Shown: positions 25,584 to 34,217 of the stretch, in pieces
How the letters are laid out: each line of letters starts with the position of its first letter
How positions within the stretch are numbered: the stretch's first letter is position 1
Origin: an uncultured Victivallales bacterium
Lineage (GTDB): Bacteria > Verrucomicrobiota > Lentisphaeria > Victivallales > UBA1829
Reading direction: 5' to 3'
Assembly (NCBI GenBank): GCA_944390795.1
Contig: CALXRI010000028.1
Coordinates: 1 to 37,980, forward strand
DNA length: 37,980 nt
The notes under the pieces: generated by a model
What the model was told of the DNA's origin: nothing
The model's input: the letters and a program-made list of their open reading frames with translations, nothing else
Database searches by the model: none
Translations under genes and position numbers: made by a program

Positions 25584-27257
25584 ATGAAAAAAACAGGAAT
25601 TCTGAAAACGGCGACCGTTGCTCTGCTTGCGGGATTTTTCGCTGTCTTCCTGCTTCTTCCGATTTATACGGTGGTAGAGGAGGGACTCCGCTGGAGCCTG
25701 ATCTGCGAAGTCTTCCGCAACCCCCTTTACCTGGAGGGGCTCTTGAACTCGTTTCTTCTGGCGGCGGTGACGACCTGTCTGGTTTTCCTGATCTCGTTTC
25801 CCCTGGCTCTGATTTACGACAGGCTGGATTTTCCCGGCAAGGGAATCTGCAATCTGGCCATGATGCTGCCGATGATCCTGCCGCCCTTCGTCGGCGCGCT
25901 CGGCTTCCAGCAGATTCTCGGGCATTACGGCGTCGTCAACACGATTCTGACCGATCTGGGATTCGCACGGATCGATTTTCTCGGCGGCAGCGGAAGGTTC
26001 TGGTCGATCTGCGTGATCGAAGCCCTGCATCTCTATCCGATTCTCTATCTGAATCTGGTGACATCGCTCGGCAATATCGATCCCGCCATGACCGAGGCGG
26101 CGAAAAATCTGGGCGCGGGCCGCTGGTACCGCCTGCGGAGGATCACGATCCCGCTTCTCAAGCCCGGCATTCTGGCGGGAGGAAGCATCGTCCTGATCTG
26201 GAGTTTCACGGAACTGGGCACGCCGCTGATGTTCGGCTACACGCGCACCACGGCGGTCCAGGTGTTCAACGGAATCACCGAGCTGGAAACCAATCCCCTG
26301 CCCTACACGCTGGTCGTGGTGATGCTGATTCTGGCGCTCGGCATGTATCTTGTCTCGCGCCTTGCCCTGTCCGCGGGCGGAGCGAATTCCGCCGTCAAGG
26401 GGCACGCCTCCTCGTCCGCGCGTCCGGCGCGGGGCGTCCGGAAAGTTCTTGCGCCGCTGGCGTTCCTCGCCGTGACGCTTGTTGCGGTTTCGCCCCACAT
26501 CGCGCTGATTCTGACGGCGGTCTCGCGGAACTGGTACGGCACGATTCTGCCGGAACACCTGACGTTTCTGCATTTCGACAACGCGCTTTCGCACAAGATC
26601 GTGCTGCCGAGCATTGTGAACAGTCTCAAATACTCCTCGCTTGCCATGATCTTCGCGCTCGCCGTCGGAATTCTCCTCTCGCTGATCGTGGTGCGCTGGC
26701 GTTTCCGCGGCGCGGCAATTCTCGACATTCTCGCCATGACGCCGCTTGCGGTGCCGGGGATCGTGATCGCATTCGGGTATCTGGGAATGTCTGTGAAATA
26801 CGCCTGGGCGCACGAGATGTTCAATCCGGTGGACAATCCGCTGCTGCTGCTCGCGGCGGCCTATGCGATCCGGCGTCTGCCCTATGTGGTGCGATCCGTG
26901 ACCGCGGGACTCGAACAGACGCCGGAGGAGCTGGAATTCGCCGCGCGCAATCTCGGGGCGGACGCATTCCAGACGCTGCGGCGTGTGACGCTCCCCCTGA
27001 TTACGGCCAATATCGTGGTCGGAGGCCTTTTCGCCTTCAGCTTTTCCATGCTGGAGGTTTCCGACTCGCTGATTCTGGCGCAGAAGGCGGAGTTCTTCCC
27101 GATCACGCGCGCCATCTTCGAACTTTCGATGATTCTCGGCTCCGGTCCGGTCACGGCGTGCGCGTTCGGCGTCTGGACGATGGCGTTCATGGCGGCGACG
27201 CTCGGCGCAGCGGGGATTCTGCTCGGGCGGAAGATCGGCGCGATATTCCGTCTCTGA
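25584..27257 (+). CDS. Fused double permease of the AfuABC/FbpB type
   Basis: The 557-residue membrane protein contains two binding-protein-dependent permease domains in one chain, with about twelve membrane segments. The first EAA loop is EAAKNLGAGRWYRLRR (about 171-186), the second is in LEFAARNLGADAFQTLRR (about 448-466). These are the contacts to the ATPase. Fusion of two permease halves is usual in FbpB/ThiP-like importers. GGAGGG lies ahead of the ATG and the gap to the binding-protein gene is three bases, indicating translational coupling. It converges on hcp, with 61 bases between stops and no strong hairpin seen. Confidence 0.95.
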   Translation: MKKTGILKTATVALLAGFFAVFLLLPIYTVVEEGLRWSLICEVFRNPLYLEGLLNSFLLAAVTTCLVFLISFPLALIYDRLDFPGKGICNLAMMLPMILPPFVGALGFQQILGHYGVVNTILTDLGFARIDFLGGSGRFWSICVIEALHLYPILYLNLVTSLGNIDPAMTEAAKNLGAGRWYRLRRITIPLLKPGILAGGSIVLIWSFTELGTPLMFGYTRTTAVQVFNGITELETNPLPYTLVVVMLILALGMYLVSRLALSAGGANSAVKGHASSSARPARGVRKVLAPLAFLAVTLVAVSPHIALILTAVSRNWYGTILPEHLTFLHFDNALSHKIVLPSIVNSLKYSSLAMIFALAVGILLSLIVVRWRFRGAAILDILAMTPLAVPGIVIAFGYLGMSVKYAWAHEMFNPVDNPLLLLAAAYAIRRLPYVVRSVTAGLEQTPEELEFAARNLGADAFQTLRRVTLPLITANIVVGGLFAFSFSMLEVSDSLILAQKAEFFPITRAIFELSMILGSGPVTACAFGVWTMAFMAATLGAAGILLGRKIGAIFRL

Positions 27258-27318
27258 AAATCCATGCGCGTTTTTTTCTGCCGTGCAAGGATTCGGAGAC
27301 GGATCAAAGTGCCTGCGC

Positions 27319-28884
27319 TTATTTGAGCATGTCCGCGATATCGGCGTCCGGATCGGAAATTCCCCGGATTCCGAAATTCTTCACCAGAACTGCGGCGACG
27401 CCCGGCGAAAGGAATGCCGGAAGCGTCGGCCCCAGACGGATATTCCTGAATCCGAGCGCAAGCAGTGCGAGAAGCACGGCGACCGCCTTCTGCTCATACC
27501 AGGCGATATCGAAGGAGAGCGGCAGATCGTTCACGTCGTTCAGCTGGAACACCTCCTTGAGCTTGAGCGCGATCACGGCCAGCGAGTAGGAATCGTTGCA
27601 CTGCCCCGCATCCAGTACGCGCGGGATGCCGCCGATGTCGCCGAGATTCAGCTTGTTGTAGCGGTATTTCGCGCACCCCGCGGTCAGAATGACCGTATCC
27701 TTCGGCAGCTTTTCCGCAACCTCGGTGAAATATTCGCGTTTCCGGCTGCGCCCGTCGCATCCGGCCATGACAATGAAACGGCGGATGGCGCCGGATTTGA
27801 CAGCCTCCGCGACTTTGTCCGCAAGCGCAAGCACCTGATCGTGCGCAAAGCCGATGACAATCTTCCGGTCGTCGAGCAGCTCCGGCGCCCGGCATGTTCC
27901 TGCGAGGGCGATGATCTCCGAAAAGTCCTTGCTTGAGCCCGCTTTCCGGTCCGGAATATGCTTCACGCCCGGATAACCGGCCGCGCCGGTTGTGAAAATG
28001 CGGTTCCGGTAGGAGTCCTGAACGGGAACGATGCAGTTTGTCGTCATGAGAACCGGCCCGTTGAACGAGGCGAATTCCCGATCCTGCCGATACCAGGCTC
28101 CTCCGTAGTTTCCGATCAGGTGCGGATATTTCCTGAAACAGGGATACGCGTGCGCGGGAAGCATCTCCCCGTGGGTGTAGACATCGATTCCCGTTCCCTC
28201 GGTCTGCTCCAGCAGTTCCCGGAGATCCAGAAGATCATGTCCGGAAACCAGAATGCCCGGCTTCGTTCCGACAGCGGTTCCGACCTCCGTGATTTCCGGT
28301 TTCCCGAAGGTCGACGTGTTCGCCTTGTCGAGCAGTGCCATTGCGGAGGCGGCGCAGCTGCCGCACTCCAGGACAAGGCCGGTGAGTTCCTGCGCGGAAA
28401 GATTTCCGCAAAGGGATGCGAGGGCGCGGATCAGGAAACGGTCGACCGTCTCGTCGCGGAAGCCGAGCACAGCGGCATGCTCCGCATAGGCGCAGACCCC
28501 CTTCAGACCGTAGATGAGCAGTTCCTTCAGGGACCGGAGATCCTCGTCTGATTCGGCAAGCACGCCCGCGGGCGGAAGAGGGGCTGCCGGATCGATCCGC
28601 GCGGTCCGCTCCCGCGCCTCACGGATGTATGCCTCCATCCTGGCCGCGTCAAAATTCGCATTGGTCAGCGTGGCGAACATGGCGCGCATAAGAAATGCCG
28701 CCGTCTCTCCGGATATTGTTTCCTTTTTCCTTTCCAGCGCCGACGCCAGACGCTTGAGCTCGGCGATCAGACGGTCCATGGCGTCCGCCGTTTCCGCGTC
28801 CTTTCCGCACGCGCCTTTGACCGTGCAGGCTTTGTTTCCACAGGTTTCCTGACATTGGAAACAGAACATTTTGCTTTCCATCAT
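27319..28884 (-). CDS. hcp: Hybrid-cluster protein (hydroxylamine/NO reductase family)
   Basis: The 521-residue enzyme carries the N-terminal cluster ligands C8, C11, C20 and C26 in the spacing CX2CX8CX5C typical of the anaerobe-type Hcp. The hybrid Fe-S-O cluster ligands are recognisable in [12 protein letters not shown] (His/Glu), [45 protein letters not shown] and WYEQKA. Members reduce hydroxylamine in vitro and act on nitric oxide in vivo, supporting nitrosative-stress defence in anaerobic cells. AAGGAG precedes two adjacent ATGs (28884 and 28881); the first was chosen. An upstream frame extension has no resemblance to the family. It is the last gene of the long minus-strand run but is separated from the dehydroquinase-like gene by 246 bases. 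Confidence 0.96.
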   Translation of the reverse strand: MMESKMFCFQCQETCGNKACTVKGACGKDAETADAMDRLIAELKRLASALERKKETISGETAAFLMRAMFATLTNANFDAARMEAYIREARERTARIDPAAPLPPAGVLAESDEDLRSLKELLIYGLKGVCAYAEHAAVLGFRDETVDRFLIRALASLCGNLSAQELTGLVLECGSCAASAMALLDKANTSTFGKPEITEVGTAVGTKPGILVSGHDLLDLRELLEQTEGTGIDVYTHGEMLPAHAYPCFRKYPHLIGNYGGAWYRQDREFASFNGPVLMTTNCIVPVQDSYRNRIFTTGAAGYPGVKHIPDRKAGSSKDFSEIIALAGTCRAPELLDDRKIVIGFAHDQVLALADKVAEAVKSGAIRRFIVMAGCDGRSRKREYFTEVAEKLPKDTVILTAGCAKYRYNKLNLGDIGGIPRVLDAGQCNDSYSLAVIALKLKEVFQLNDVNDLPLSFDIAWYEQKAVAVLLALLALGFRNIRLGPTLPAFLSPGVAAVLVKNFGIRGISDPDADIADMLK

Positions 28885-29130
28885 TCCGTTTTTCTCCTTT
28901 CCGGATGTTCCGGCCGCCGCTTTCCCATGGAAGGGCGGAACGGCGTCCGCTTGTTTGCAACGGAGCTTCCGTTCCGGAAAACCGTTTCCCGGAACGGAAC
29001 GATCCGCAGGAGTCACATTCCCCCCGGAGAAAGAGATACAATGGAAAGGCCGTTTTTTCAAGTCCCCGCATGGAAAAAGGGAAAACAATTCTCCGGATTC
29101 CTCATCCCCCGGTTCCGGAAATTCCCCGCG

Positions 29131-29919
29131 TTACTGATCCATCCGCCTCACATCCCGGATGTTCCAGTGAATGTTCTCCAGAACCTTTTTCATGGCGCGG
29201 ATGGTCGGCTGCGGGAACCCGTAACGAGGGTCGCGCCGATGCACGGCGAAGAAAATGGATGTGCCGAGAAGCGGGCAGAGAAAGCGGTGCGGACGGCTGA
29301 ACGTCCCTGTGCAGAGGTGAATAAAGGGGACCTTGAGTTCGCGCCGGAGCAGCATGGTGGTCCGGAAGGCTTCGGCAAGCTCCTCCTCCGTTTCCGTGCG
29401 GGTCACGATTTTCACGACATCCGCGCCGCGCGTCTCCAGGCCGGCGAGATGTTCCGCCGCCTCCTCCGCAGTTCGCGCGCACGACATGTGGGAGGACATG
29501 ACAACATCGGCGCCTTTTCTGTGAATCCGGTCGATCAGGCGCTTCTGCCGGGCAACCGCCTTCCGGTCATGGGTGATCTCCATCGGGGAAGGATCATAGA
29601 GATCCCCCATCACATCGATCATCGATGCGCCTGCGTCCGCCGCGGCGAGCAGCACTTCCTGACGCTCCTCGTCGCTTTTCAGCCCCCAGCGGTCGTTGCG
29701 GTAAAAGCAGAACATGAAAGGCAGCGCAACGGAATCAATGACGCTTTTCAGGGATTCCCGGTTCCGGAATTCGGGCTTGAGGTCGAACAGCTCCACGGTG
29801 ATGCCGTTTGCGCCGTCATCCTCCGCGTCCCGGGCTCCGGCGATCAGCTCCCCCGGCGTCTGGCCGGCCATGATGCCGCAGATGACCGGATACGGTTTGT
29901 TCAGAAAAGAGAGTCTCAT
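29131..29919 (-). CDS. Type I 3-dehydroquinate dehydratase-like lyase
   Basis: The 262-residue protein fits the class I aldolase-fold dehydroquinases. Candidates for the family active-site residues are present in order: E43 in TVELFD, H144 in MSSHMS, the Schiff-base lysine K170 in ADVVKIVT, R209 in GTFSRPHR, S221 in GTSIFF and Q237 in FPQPTI. The enzyme would dehydrate 3-dehydroquinate or a similar cyclic ketone via an imine. AAGGAG precedes the ATG. Its neighbours are a quinone-oxidoreductase-like enzyme, an SDR and a beta-lactamase-fold hydrolase rather than shikimate-pathway genes, and a non-biosynthetic substrate is plausible. It lies 183 bases from the upstream gene with a hairpin between. 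Confidence 0.8.
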   Translation of the reverse strand: MRLSFLNKPYPVICGIMAGQTPGELIAGARDAEDDGANGITVELFDLKPEFRNRESLKSVIDSVALPFMFCFYRNDRWGLKSDEERQEVLLAAADAGASMIDVMGDLYDPSPMEITHDRKAVARQKRLIDRIHRKGADVVMSSHMSCARTAEEAAEHLAGLETRGADVVKIVTRTETEEELAEAFRTTMLLRRELKVPFIHLCTGTFSRPHRFLCPLLGTSIFFAVHRRDPRYGFPQPTIRAMKKVLENIHWNIRDVRRMDQ

Positions 29920-29965
29920 GAAACTTCTCCTTGCGTTTCCTGTTTTTACAAGTTTTTTAATAAAT

Positions 29966-29990
29966 TACCGCGATGCAGGCATCTGCGGTA
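29966..29990 (-). terminator. Terminator-like hairpin between the MDR and dehydroquinase-like genes
   Basis: On minus, TACCGC-A-GATGC pairs with GCATC-GCGGTA around a two-base loop with one bulged base, followed by ATTTATT. It may terminate or attenuate transcription from the upstream genes. Confidence 0.4.
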
Positions 29991-30102
29991 TCGGGAATTC
30001 CGCCTGCGGCGGCCGGCTTGCGCAGCCGGACCGCGGCAGGACTGAGAGGAGAGCACGAAGCAATTTCTGCGATGCGGATCATTGCAATGTCAAGCTGATT
30101 TT

Positions 30103-31062
30103 TCAAATGAATGTCAGAACGACCTTTCCGATGTTTTCGGCTCTGCGAAGGACGCCGTGCGCCTGTTCCGCCTCCCGGATCGGGAAGGTCGCGTGAATGT
30201 TGGTAATCAGTTTCCGTGCGCTGAAAAGAGGCCAGAGCTCGCGCTGCAATGCCTGGAGAATCCTGCTCTTCTCCTCCGGCGTGCGGCTCCTCAGGGTGCT
30301 CCCGATCAGGCGGATGCGCTTGCGCCAGACCGTTTCCAGATTGACCGTGGTTTCCGCGCCGCCCATGGTCGCAATCATGATCCAGCGTCCGCCGAACACC
30401 ATGTTGCGGAAGCACTCTCCCATCAGCGGTCCGCCGATGCAGTCCAGCGTGACAGTCGGCGGATGCGCCTCGATGACCTTCCGGACGTCCTCCGTGCGGT
30501 AGTCGAGCACATAATCCGCGCCGAGCCTCCGGACAAAGGCCGCCTTTTCCGCCGAGTCGATCGTCGTAATGACTTCCGCCCCCATCTGTTTGGCATACTG
30601 GATCGCCGCAAGACCGACGCCGCTGGCGCCTGCCTGCATGTAGAAGACATCCCCCTTTTTCATGCCGCCGGCTTCCATCTGCAGATTCAGATAAACCGTG
30701 CACCAGACCTCCGGAAGAGAAGCCGCCTCGATCATCGAAAGTCCTTCGGGAATCGGGATGACCATGCCGGCCGGAACCGTGACGAGCTCGGAATACCCCC
30801 CTCCCCCGAGCAGCGCGCAGACGGCGTCCCCCTTCCGGACGGAAGCGTCCGCGGGAGCTTCCAGCACCTCGCCGGACACCTCAAGCCCGCACCACTGCGG
30901 CCACTCCGGCGGCGAGGCGTAACAGCCGTCCTTCTGCATCAGGTCGGCGCGGTTGACCGCCGCGGCGTGAACGCGGATCAGGACCTCTCCCTCTTTCCGC
31001 ACCGGATCCGGAACTTCCGCCCAGAGGAAATTCCTGTTTTCGTCGAGAATCATTGCATGCAT
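30103..31062 (-). CDS. Zinc-independent quinone-oxidoreductase-like MDR enzyme
   Basis: The 319-residue protein is a medium-chain dehydrogenase/reductase of the quinone-reductase branch (PIG3/TP53I3-like). The catalytic domain opens with VLIRVHAAAVNRADLMQKDG, lacking zinc-ligand cysteines, and the Rossmann domain carries the AGASGVGLAAIQYAKQMGAEV nucleotide-binding loop (quoted here as AGASGVGLAAIQYAK) and DCIGGPLM. It would use NADPH to reduce quinones or an enone. AAGGAG precedes the ATG at 31062; the longer frame upstream overlaps no family sequence. It lies 140 bases downstream of the SDR gene in the same orientation. The substrate is unknown. Confidence 0.9.
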   Translation of the reverse strand: MHAMILDENRNFLWAEVPDPVRKEGEVLIRVHAAAVNRADLMQKDGCYASPPEWPQWCGLEVSGEVLEAPADASVRKGDAVCALLGGGGYSELVTVPAGMVIPIPEGLSMIEAASLPEVWCTVYLNLQMEAGGMKKGDVFYMQAGASGVGLAAIQYAKQMGAEVITTIDSAEKAAFVRRLGADYVLDYRTEDVRKVIEAHPPTVTLDCIGGPLMGECFRNMVFGGRWIMIATMGGAETTVNLETVWRKRIRLIGSTLRSRTPEEKSRILQALQRELWPLFSARKLITNIHATFPIREAEQAHGVLRRAENIGKVVLTFI

Positions 31063-31202
31063 GTCTTTTTTCTGCTCCTTTCTGCATGTCCGGAAAGTTC
31101 CGGAAATGGATGTTCCCCCGGACGACCCATATTCAGGAGGCGACAGTCCGGAACGCGCTTCAGGTCCGGGAAAGGAAGCTGCGTTCCGAAAGTTTTCCCG
31201 AG

Positions 31203-31955
31203 TCAGAAGCGCGCGGCGGCGCAGCTGCGTCCTCCGTCGATCATGTAGTTGCACCCGGTGATGAATGCGCCCTTGTCCGAACAGATGTAAAGGATCAGGT
31301 TCACGACCTCCTCCGGCTCCGCGGCGCGCCCGAGCAGCGTCCGCATCCCCGCCATCGACGCGCGGGTCAGGACGGGTCCCGGCGAGACGCATACCGAACG
31401 GACGCCGTGCTCCGCGCCGTAGTTCGCGATCCCCTTGCTCAGTCCGATCATGCCGCATTTGGACGCCGTGTAGTCCAGGCAGGCCCCTCCGCTCACGCCG
31501 TCGATCGATCCCATATTGATGATGACGCCGTATTTCTGATCAAACATTTTTCCGAGCACGGCCCGGGTGAACAGCACGGCTCCTTTCAGATTGACGTCCA
31601 CCCCCCACTCGATGCTCTCCGGCGTGGCGTTCAGGAAGCCCCCCGTCTGCTTGCAGACGCGCAGAGAACACCCGCCCGCGGAATTCATCAGATAGTCGAT
31701 TCTCCCGAATTTCTCCATCGCAATCCGGACCGAATTTTCGATTTCATCATATTTCCGGACGTCGACCTTGACTCCGACGGCGTTTCCGCCCTTCTGGCGG
31801 ATCGCCTCCGCCGCGGCTTCGACGGCCTCCGCGTTCACGTCGGTAAGCACGACATTGGCTCCATGTTCCGCCATTTTCTGCAGAAAGAGCAGAGCCATTC
31901 CCGAAGCCGCTCCCGTCGCGATTGCGGTTTTTCCCTTGAATTCCGGATAGTCCAT
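31203..31955 (-). CDS. Short-chain dehydrogenase/reductase
   Basis: The 250-residue Rossmann enzyme has the cofactor motif TGAASGM at residues 14-20 (TGxxxGxG variant with Met in the last position), the NSAG structural motif at 91-94, catalytic S150 in IINMGS, and Y162-x3-K166 in YTASK. The D39 in LTDVN favours NAD(H). SPGPVLT and the GGRSC tail fit classical SDRs. GGAGGAG precedes the ATG at 31955; a slightly longer frame adds seven residues without merit. It is 54 bases from the hydrolase gene upstream, consistent with co-transcription. A sugar alcohol, cyclitol or similar secondary alcohol is a likely substrate, but this is an inference. Confidence 0.93.
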   Translation of the reverse strand: MDYPEFKGKTAIATGAASGMALLFLQKMAEHGANVVLTDVNAEAVEAAAEAIRQKGGNAVGVKVDVRKYDEIENSVRIAMEKFGRIDYLMNSAGGCSLRVCKQTGGFLNATPESIEWGVDVNLKGAVLFTRAVLGKMFDQKYGVIINMGSIDGVSGGACLDYTASKCGMIGLSKGIANYGAEHGVRSVCVSPGPVLTRASMAGMRTLLGRAAEPEEVVNLILYICSDKGAFITGCNYMIDGGRSCAAARF

Positions 31956-32009
31956 TGTCTCCTCCCCTTGTTTCATTATTAATATGGCAAAGATCGTGTT
32001 ACAATTTTT

Positions 32010-33029
32010 TCATGCCTCGCGGGATTGCGCCAGTTCCTCCAGAATGCGGACCCGCCCGGCGTAGGCGGCATCCCAGTCCCCTGTCCTTGACGTAAGAACC
32101 ACGGCGGCAAATCCGTTTTCCGGGTCCATGCAGATGGACTGTCCCGTCCATCCGGAATGATAGAAGGTTTTCCCGGAAAAGAGCGCCGGACGGTGCGCTT
32201 CGGACATATCCCATCCGAAACTGCGGCGGATGCCGTCTTTTTCAAATCCGCAGACGGTCTGAAGTTCATAATAGAGGCTCGGAAAATGTCCGCGCTCCAG
32301 CATGTCGCGGGCAAACAGCAGCAGATCTCCTGCCGTGGAAAAGCAGCTCCCGCTCCCGATCGGGAATCCGCAGTTGAAACAGACATCATCGTTATGGTTC
32401 CCCGGTTCGCGGTTGGGGAACCAGTGTTCCACTTCATGCGGACCGTTTCCGGGAGCGGTCCATCGCGTCCGGTTCATCCCCAGGGGCTTCCAGATTCGTG
32501 TCCGCGCAAGGTCCTCCAGATTCATTCCGGAAATCCGCTCCGCGATCATGCCGAGCAGGATGAAGCCCGAACAGGAATATTCGAATTCCGACCGGGGCGG
32601 ACGAACGGGAGATTTCCGGAACAGTTCGCGGAGAAAAACACTCCTGTCCGGGGAATTGTAAGACTTGCTGTTGTCAAAGCCGCCGACATGCATGGCAAGA
32701 TCGCGGACGGTGACCTTGCAGTTTCTTCCGAGAATGTGTTCCGGAAGATATTCCGTGAAAGGCGCGTCCGGATCGAGTTTCCCCTCCGCGGCCAGCAGCG
32801 AACAGCATGCCGCGGTGAAGACCTTGCCGACGGAAGCAATGTCAAAACGGGATTGTTCCGTCATCGGGATCTTACGGGGACTGACACACTGGAACCCCAG
32901 CGCAGTAAGCGGTCCGCCGGCTCTTCCGAATACCGCGCCCTGAATCAAACCTCCTCCGATCTGTCTCATGGCATCTTCCTCTGCCAGCTCAAAGCATTGA
33001 GACCCTGAAACGGCACAGTTGGAATTCAT
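32010..33029 (-). CDS. Serine beta-lactamase-family (class C/PBP4*-fold) hydrolase
   Basis: The 339-residue protein carries the catalytic SxxK motif as S66-V-G-K69, a YxN-like motif as Y151-S-C153 (Cys in place of Asn) and HxG as H291-S-G293 in FYHSGWTG. This matches the beta-lactamase/D-peptidase fold of esterases and amide hydrolases such as EstB and D-aminopeptidases rather than true resistance enzymes. No signal peptide is seen, so it is likely cytoplasmic. AAGGAG precedes the ATG at 33029. It is first in the minus-strand run with the SDR and divergent from the LacI gene at 33231. Hydrolysis of an ester or acylated sugar is plausible; the Asn-to-Cys change is unusual. Confidence 0.87.
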   Translation of the reverse strand: MNSNCAVSGSQCFELAEEDAMRQIGGGLIQGAVFGRAGGPLTALGFQCVSPRKIPMTEQSRFDIASVGKVFTAACCSLLAAEGKLDPDAPFTEYLPEHILGRNCKVTVRDLAMHVGGFDNSKSYNSPDRSVFLRELFRKSPVRPPRSEFEYSCSGFILLGMIAERISGMNLEDLARTRIWKPLGMNRTRWTAPGNGPHEVEHWFPNREPGNHNDDVCFNCGFPIGSGSCFSTAGDLLLFARDMLERGHFPSLYYELQTVCGFEKDGIRRSFGWDMSEAHRPALFSGKTFYHSGWTGQSICMDPENGFAAVVLTSRTGDWDAAYAGRVRILEELAQSREA

Positions 33030-33170
33030 CTGCAATCTCCTTTCCGGTTTCTCTGTCTCCCGGATGCTGCGCTCGGCTTCTTTCCTCTTATGTATCAAAA
33101 TACTCCGCAACTCACTGCCGCACAAATCGAAAAAGAAGCTCTTTCTGAAAAGAATGATGCAAATGGATGC

Positions 33171-33199
33171 TTGATTTCACGAAAAGCCTGTGATATAGT
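33171..33199 (+). promoter_or_regulatory. Promoter of the LacI-family gene at 33231
   Basis: TTGATT (33171-33176) and TATAGT (33194-33199) are separated by 17 bases. The start codon is about 31 bases after the -10 box. Confidence 0.6.
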
Positions 33200-33230
33200 G
33201 CAAATGAAGCATAAAACAGGAAATAATATC

Positions 33231-34205
33231 ATGAAGATTCAGGACATCGCCAGGCTTGCGGGCGTTTCGCCGTCCACGGTATCGCGCGTATTCAGTCATC
33301 ACCCAAGCATCAGCGGGGAGATCCGCGAACGGGTTTTCGCCATATCCAAGCAGCATGCCTATCATCCGCGCCTTTCGACCAAGCAGCGCAATGTGGTCAT
33401 CATCACGCCGTATCAGTCGGTCTATCCGGTGCAGTGCTGCGTGGAAATGATTCTCATGGCGTTGACGCGCGAACTGCCGAACCGCGGATTCCGGATCGAG
33501 ATTCTGCCGCAGGACAATCTGGAGCGTCTCGACGCCATCCAGTTCTGCGCGGCGGCGGCAATCGGCGCGGAACCCGGGGATTTTCAGGACTGGGAAGACC
33601 GCTTCAGCGTGCCGCTGGTCATTCTTGACCGGGAAGCGAAACTGAAATCCCCGGAAGTTTATCTTGTCCGTTCCGACGAGGCGCAGGGCATGGAACTTGC
33701 GCTGACTCATCTTTTCGAGAGCGGCTGCCGGAGAATCGGCTGCATCATTCACGGTTCTCCCGGCACGGGAAACGCCGATATCCGGCACGAGGCGATCCGC
33801 CGTTTTCTCCGGAAACAAGGACTTCCAGCGGACGACTCGCTCGTCTGTTTCGCCCGCGACGAGGAGTATCTGGAAACGACGGGAAAACTTCTGCGACGCA
33901 AAATCGACGCGCTCTTCTGCCCCGGCGGAAGCGGCGGGATTCTGGCGGCATACGCGCTTTCGCTGTTCTCCAGGCGGATTCCGGAGGACATTTCCCTGAT
34001 CGCCTCGGAACAGACGTTTTTCTCCCGTTACGGAACGCCGCCGCAGACCACGATCACGCCGGACTACAAAGCCATGGCCTCCGCCGTCGCGGACGTGATC
34101 GAAGCGCGGATCGCCGGACGGAAATTTCCGGCACGCACGGTTCTGCCTTATCTCCTGCTCCGCAGGGAAAGCGTCCGCTCCCGGGACGAGCGGGATCAAT
34201 CCTGA
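33231..34205 (+). CDS. LacI-family regulator between the hydrolase-SDR run and the GH42 gene
   Basis: The 324-residue protein begins at its helix-turn-helix (residues 2-21: KIQDIARLAGVSPSTVSRV, quoted in part) with the invariant VSxxTVSRV pattern. A short hinge and a sugar-binding effector domain follow; ESGCRRIGCIIHGSPGTG resembles the family dimer-core segment. AGGAA precedes the ATG at 33231 by a suitable distance; an upstream in-frame extension back to 33090 lacks resemblance and runs through the promoter. It is divergent from the beta-lactamase-family gene and convergent with GH42, 12 bases apart at the stops, placing it to control either or both. The effector is likely a sugar. Confidence 0.9.
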   Translation: MKIQDIARLAGVSPSTVSRVFSHHPSISGEIRERVFAISKQHAYHPRLSTKQRNVVIITPYQSVYPVQCCVEMILMALTRELPNRGFRIEILPQDNLERLDAIQFCAAAAIGAEPGDFQDWEDRFSVPLVILDREAKLKSPEVYLVRSDEAQGMELALTHLFESGCRRIGCIIHGSPGTGNADIRHEAIRRFLRKQGLPADDSLVCFARDEEYLETTGKLLRRKIDALFCPGGSGGILAAYALSLFSRRIPEDISLIASEQTFFSRYGTPPQTTITPDYKAMASAVADVIEARIAGRKFPARTVLPYLLLRRESVRSRDERDQS

Positions 34206-34217
34206 CGTTTCGTTTCC

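Noticed and set aside
23529-26813. A 1094-codon open frame on minus, antisense to the ABC importer genes
   Set aside because: It covers parts of three well-supported genes, has low-complexity Arg/His/Gln-rich content with no family resemblance, and is a normal by-product of high GC at third codon positions.
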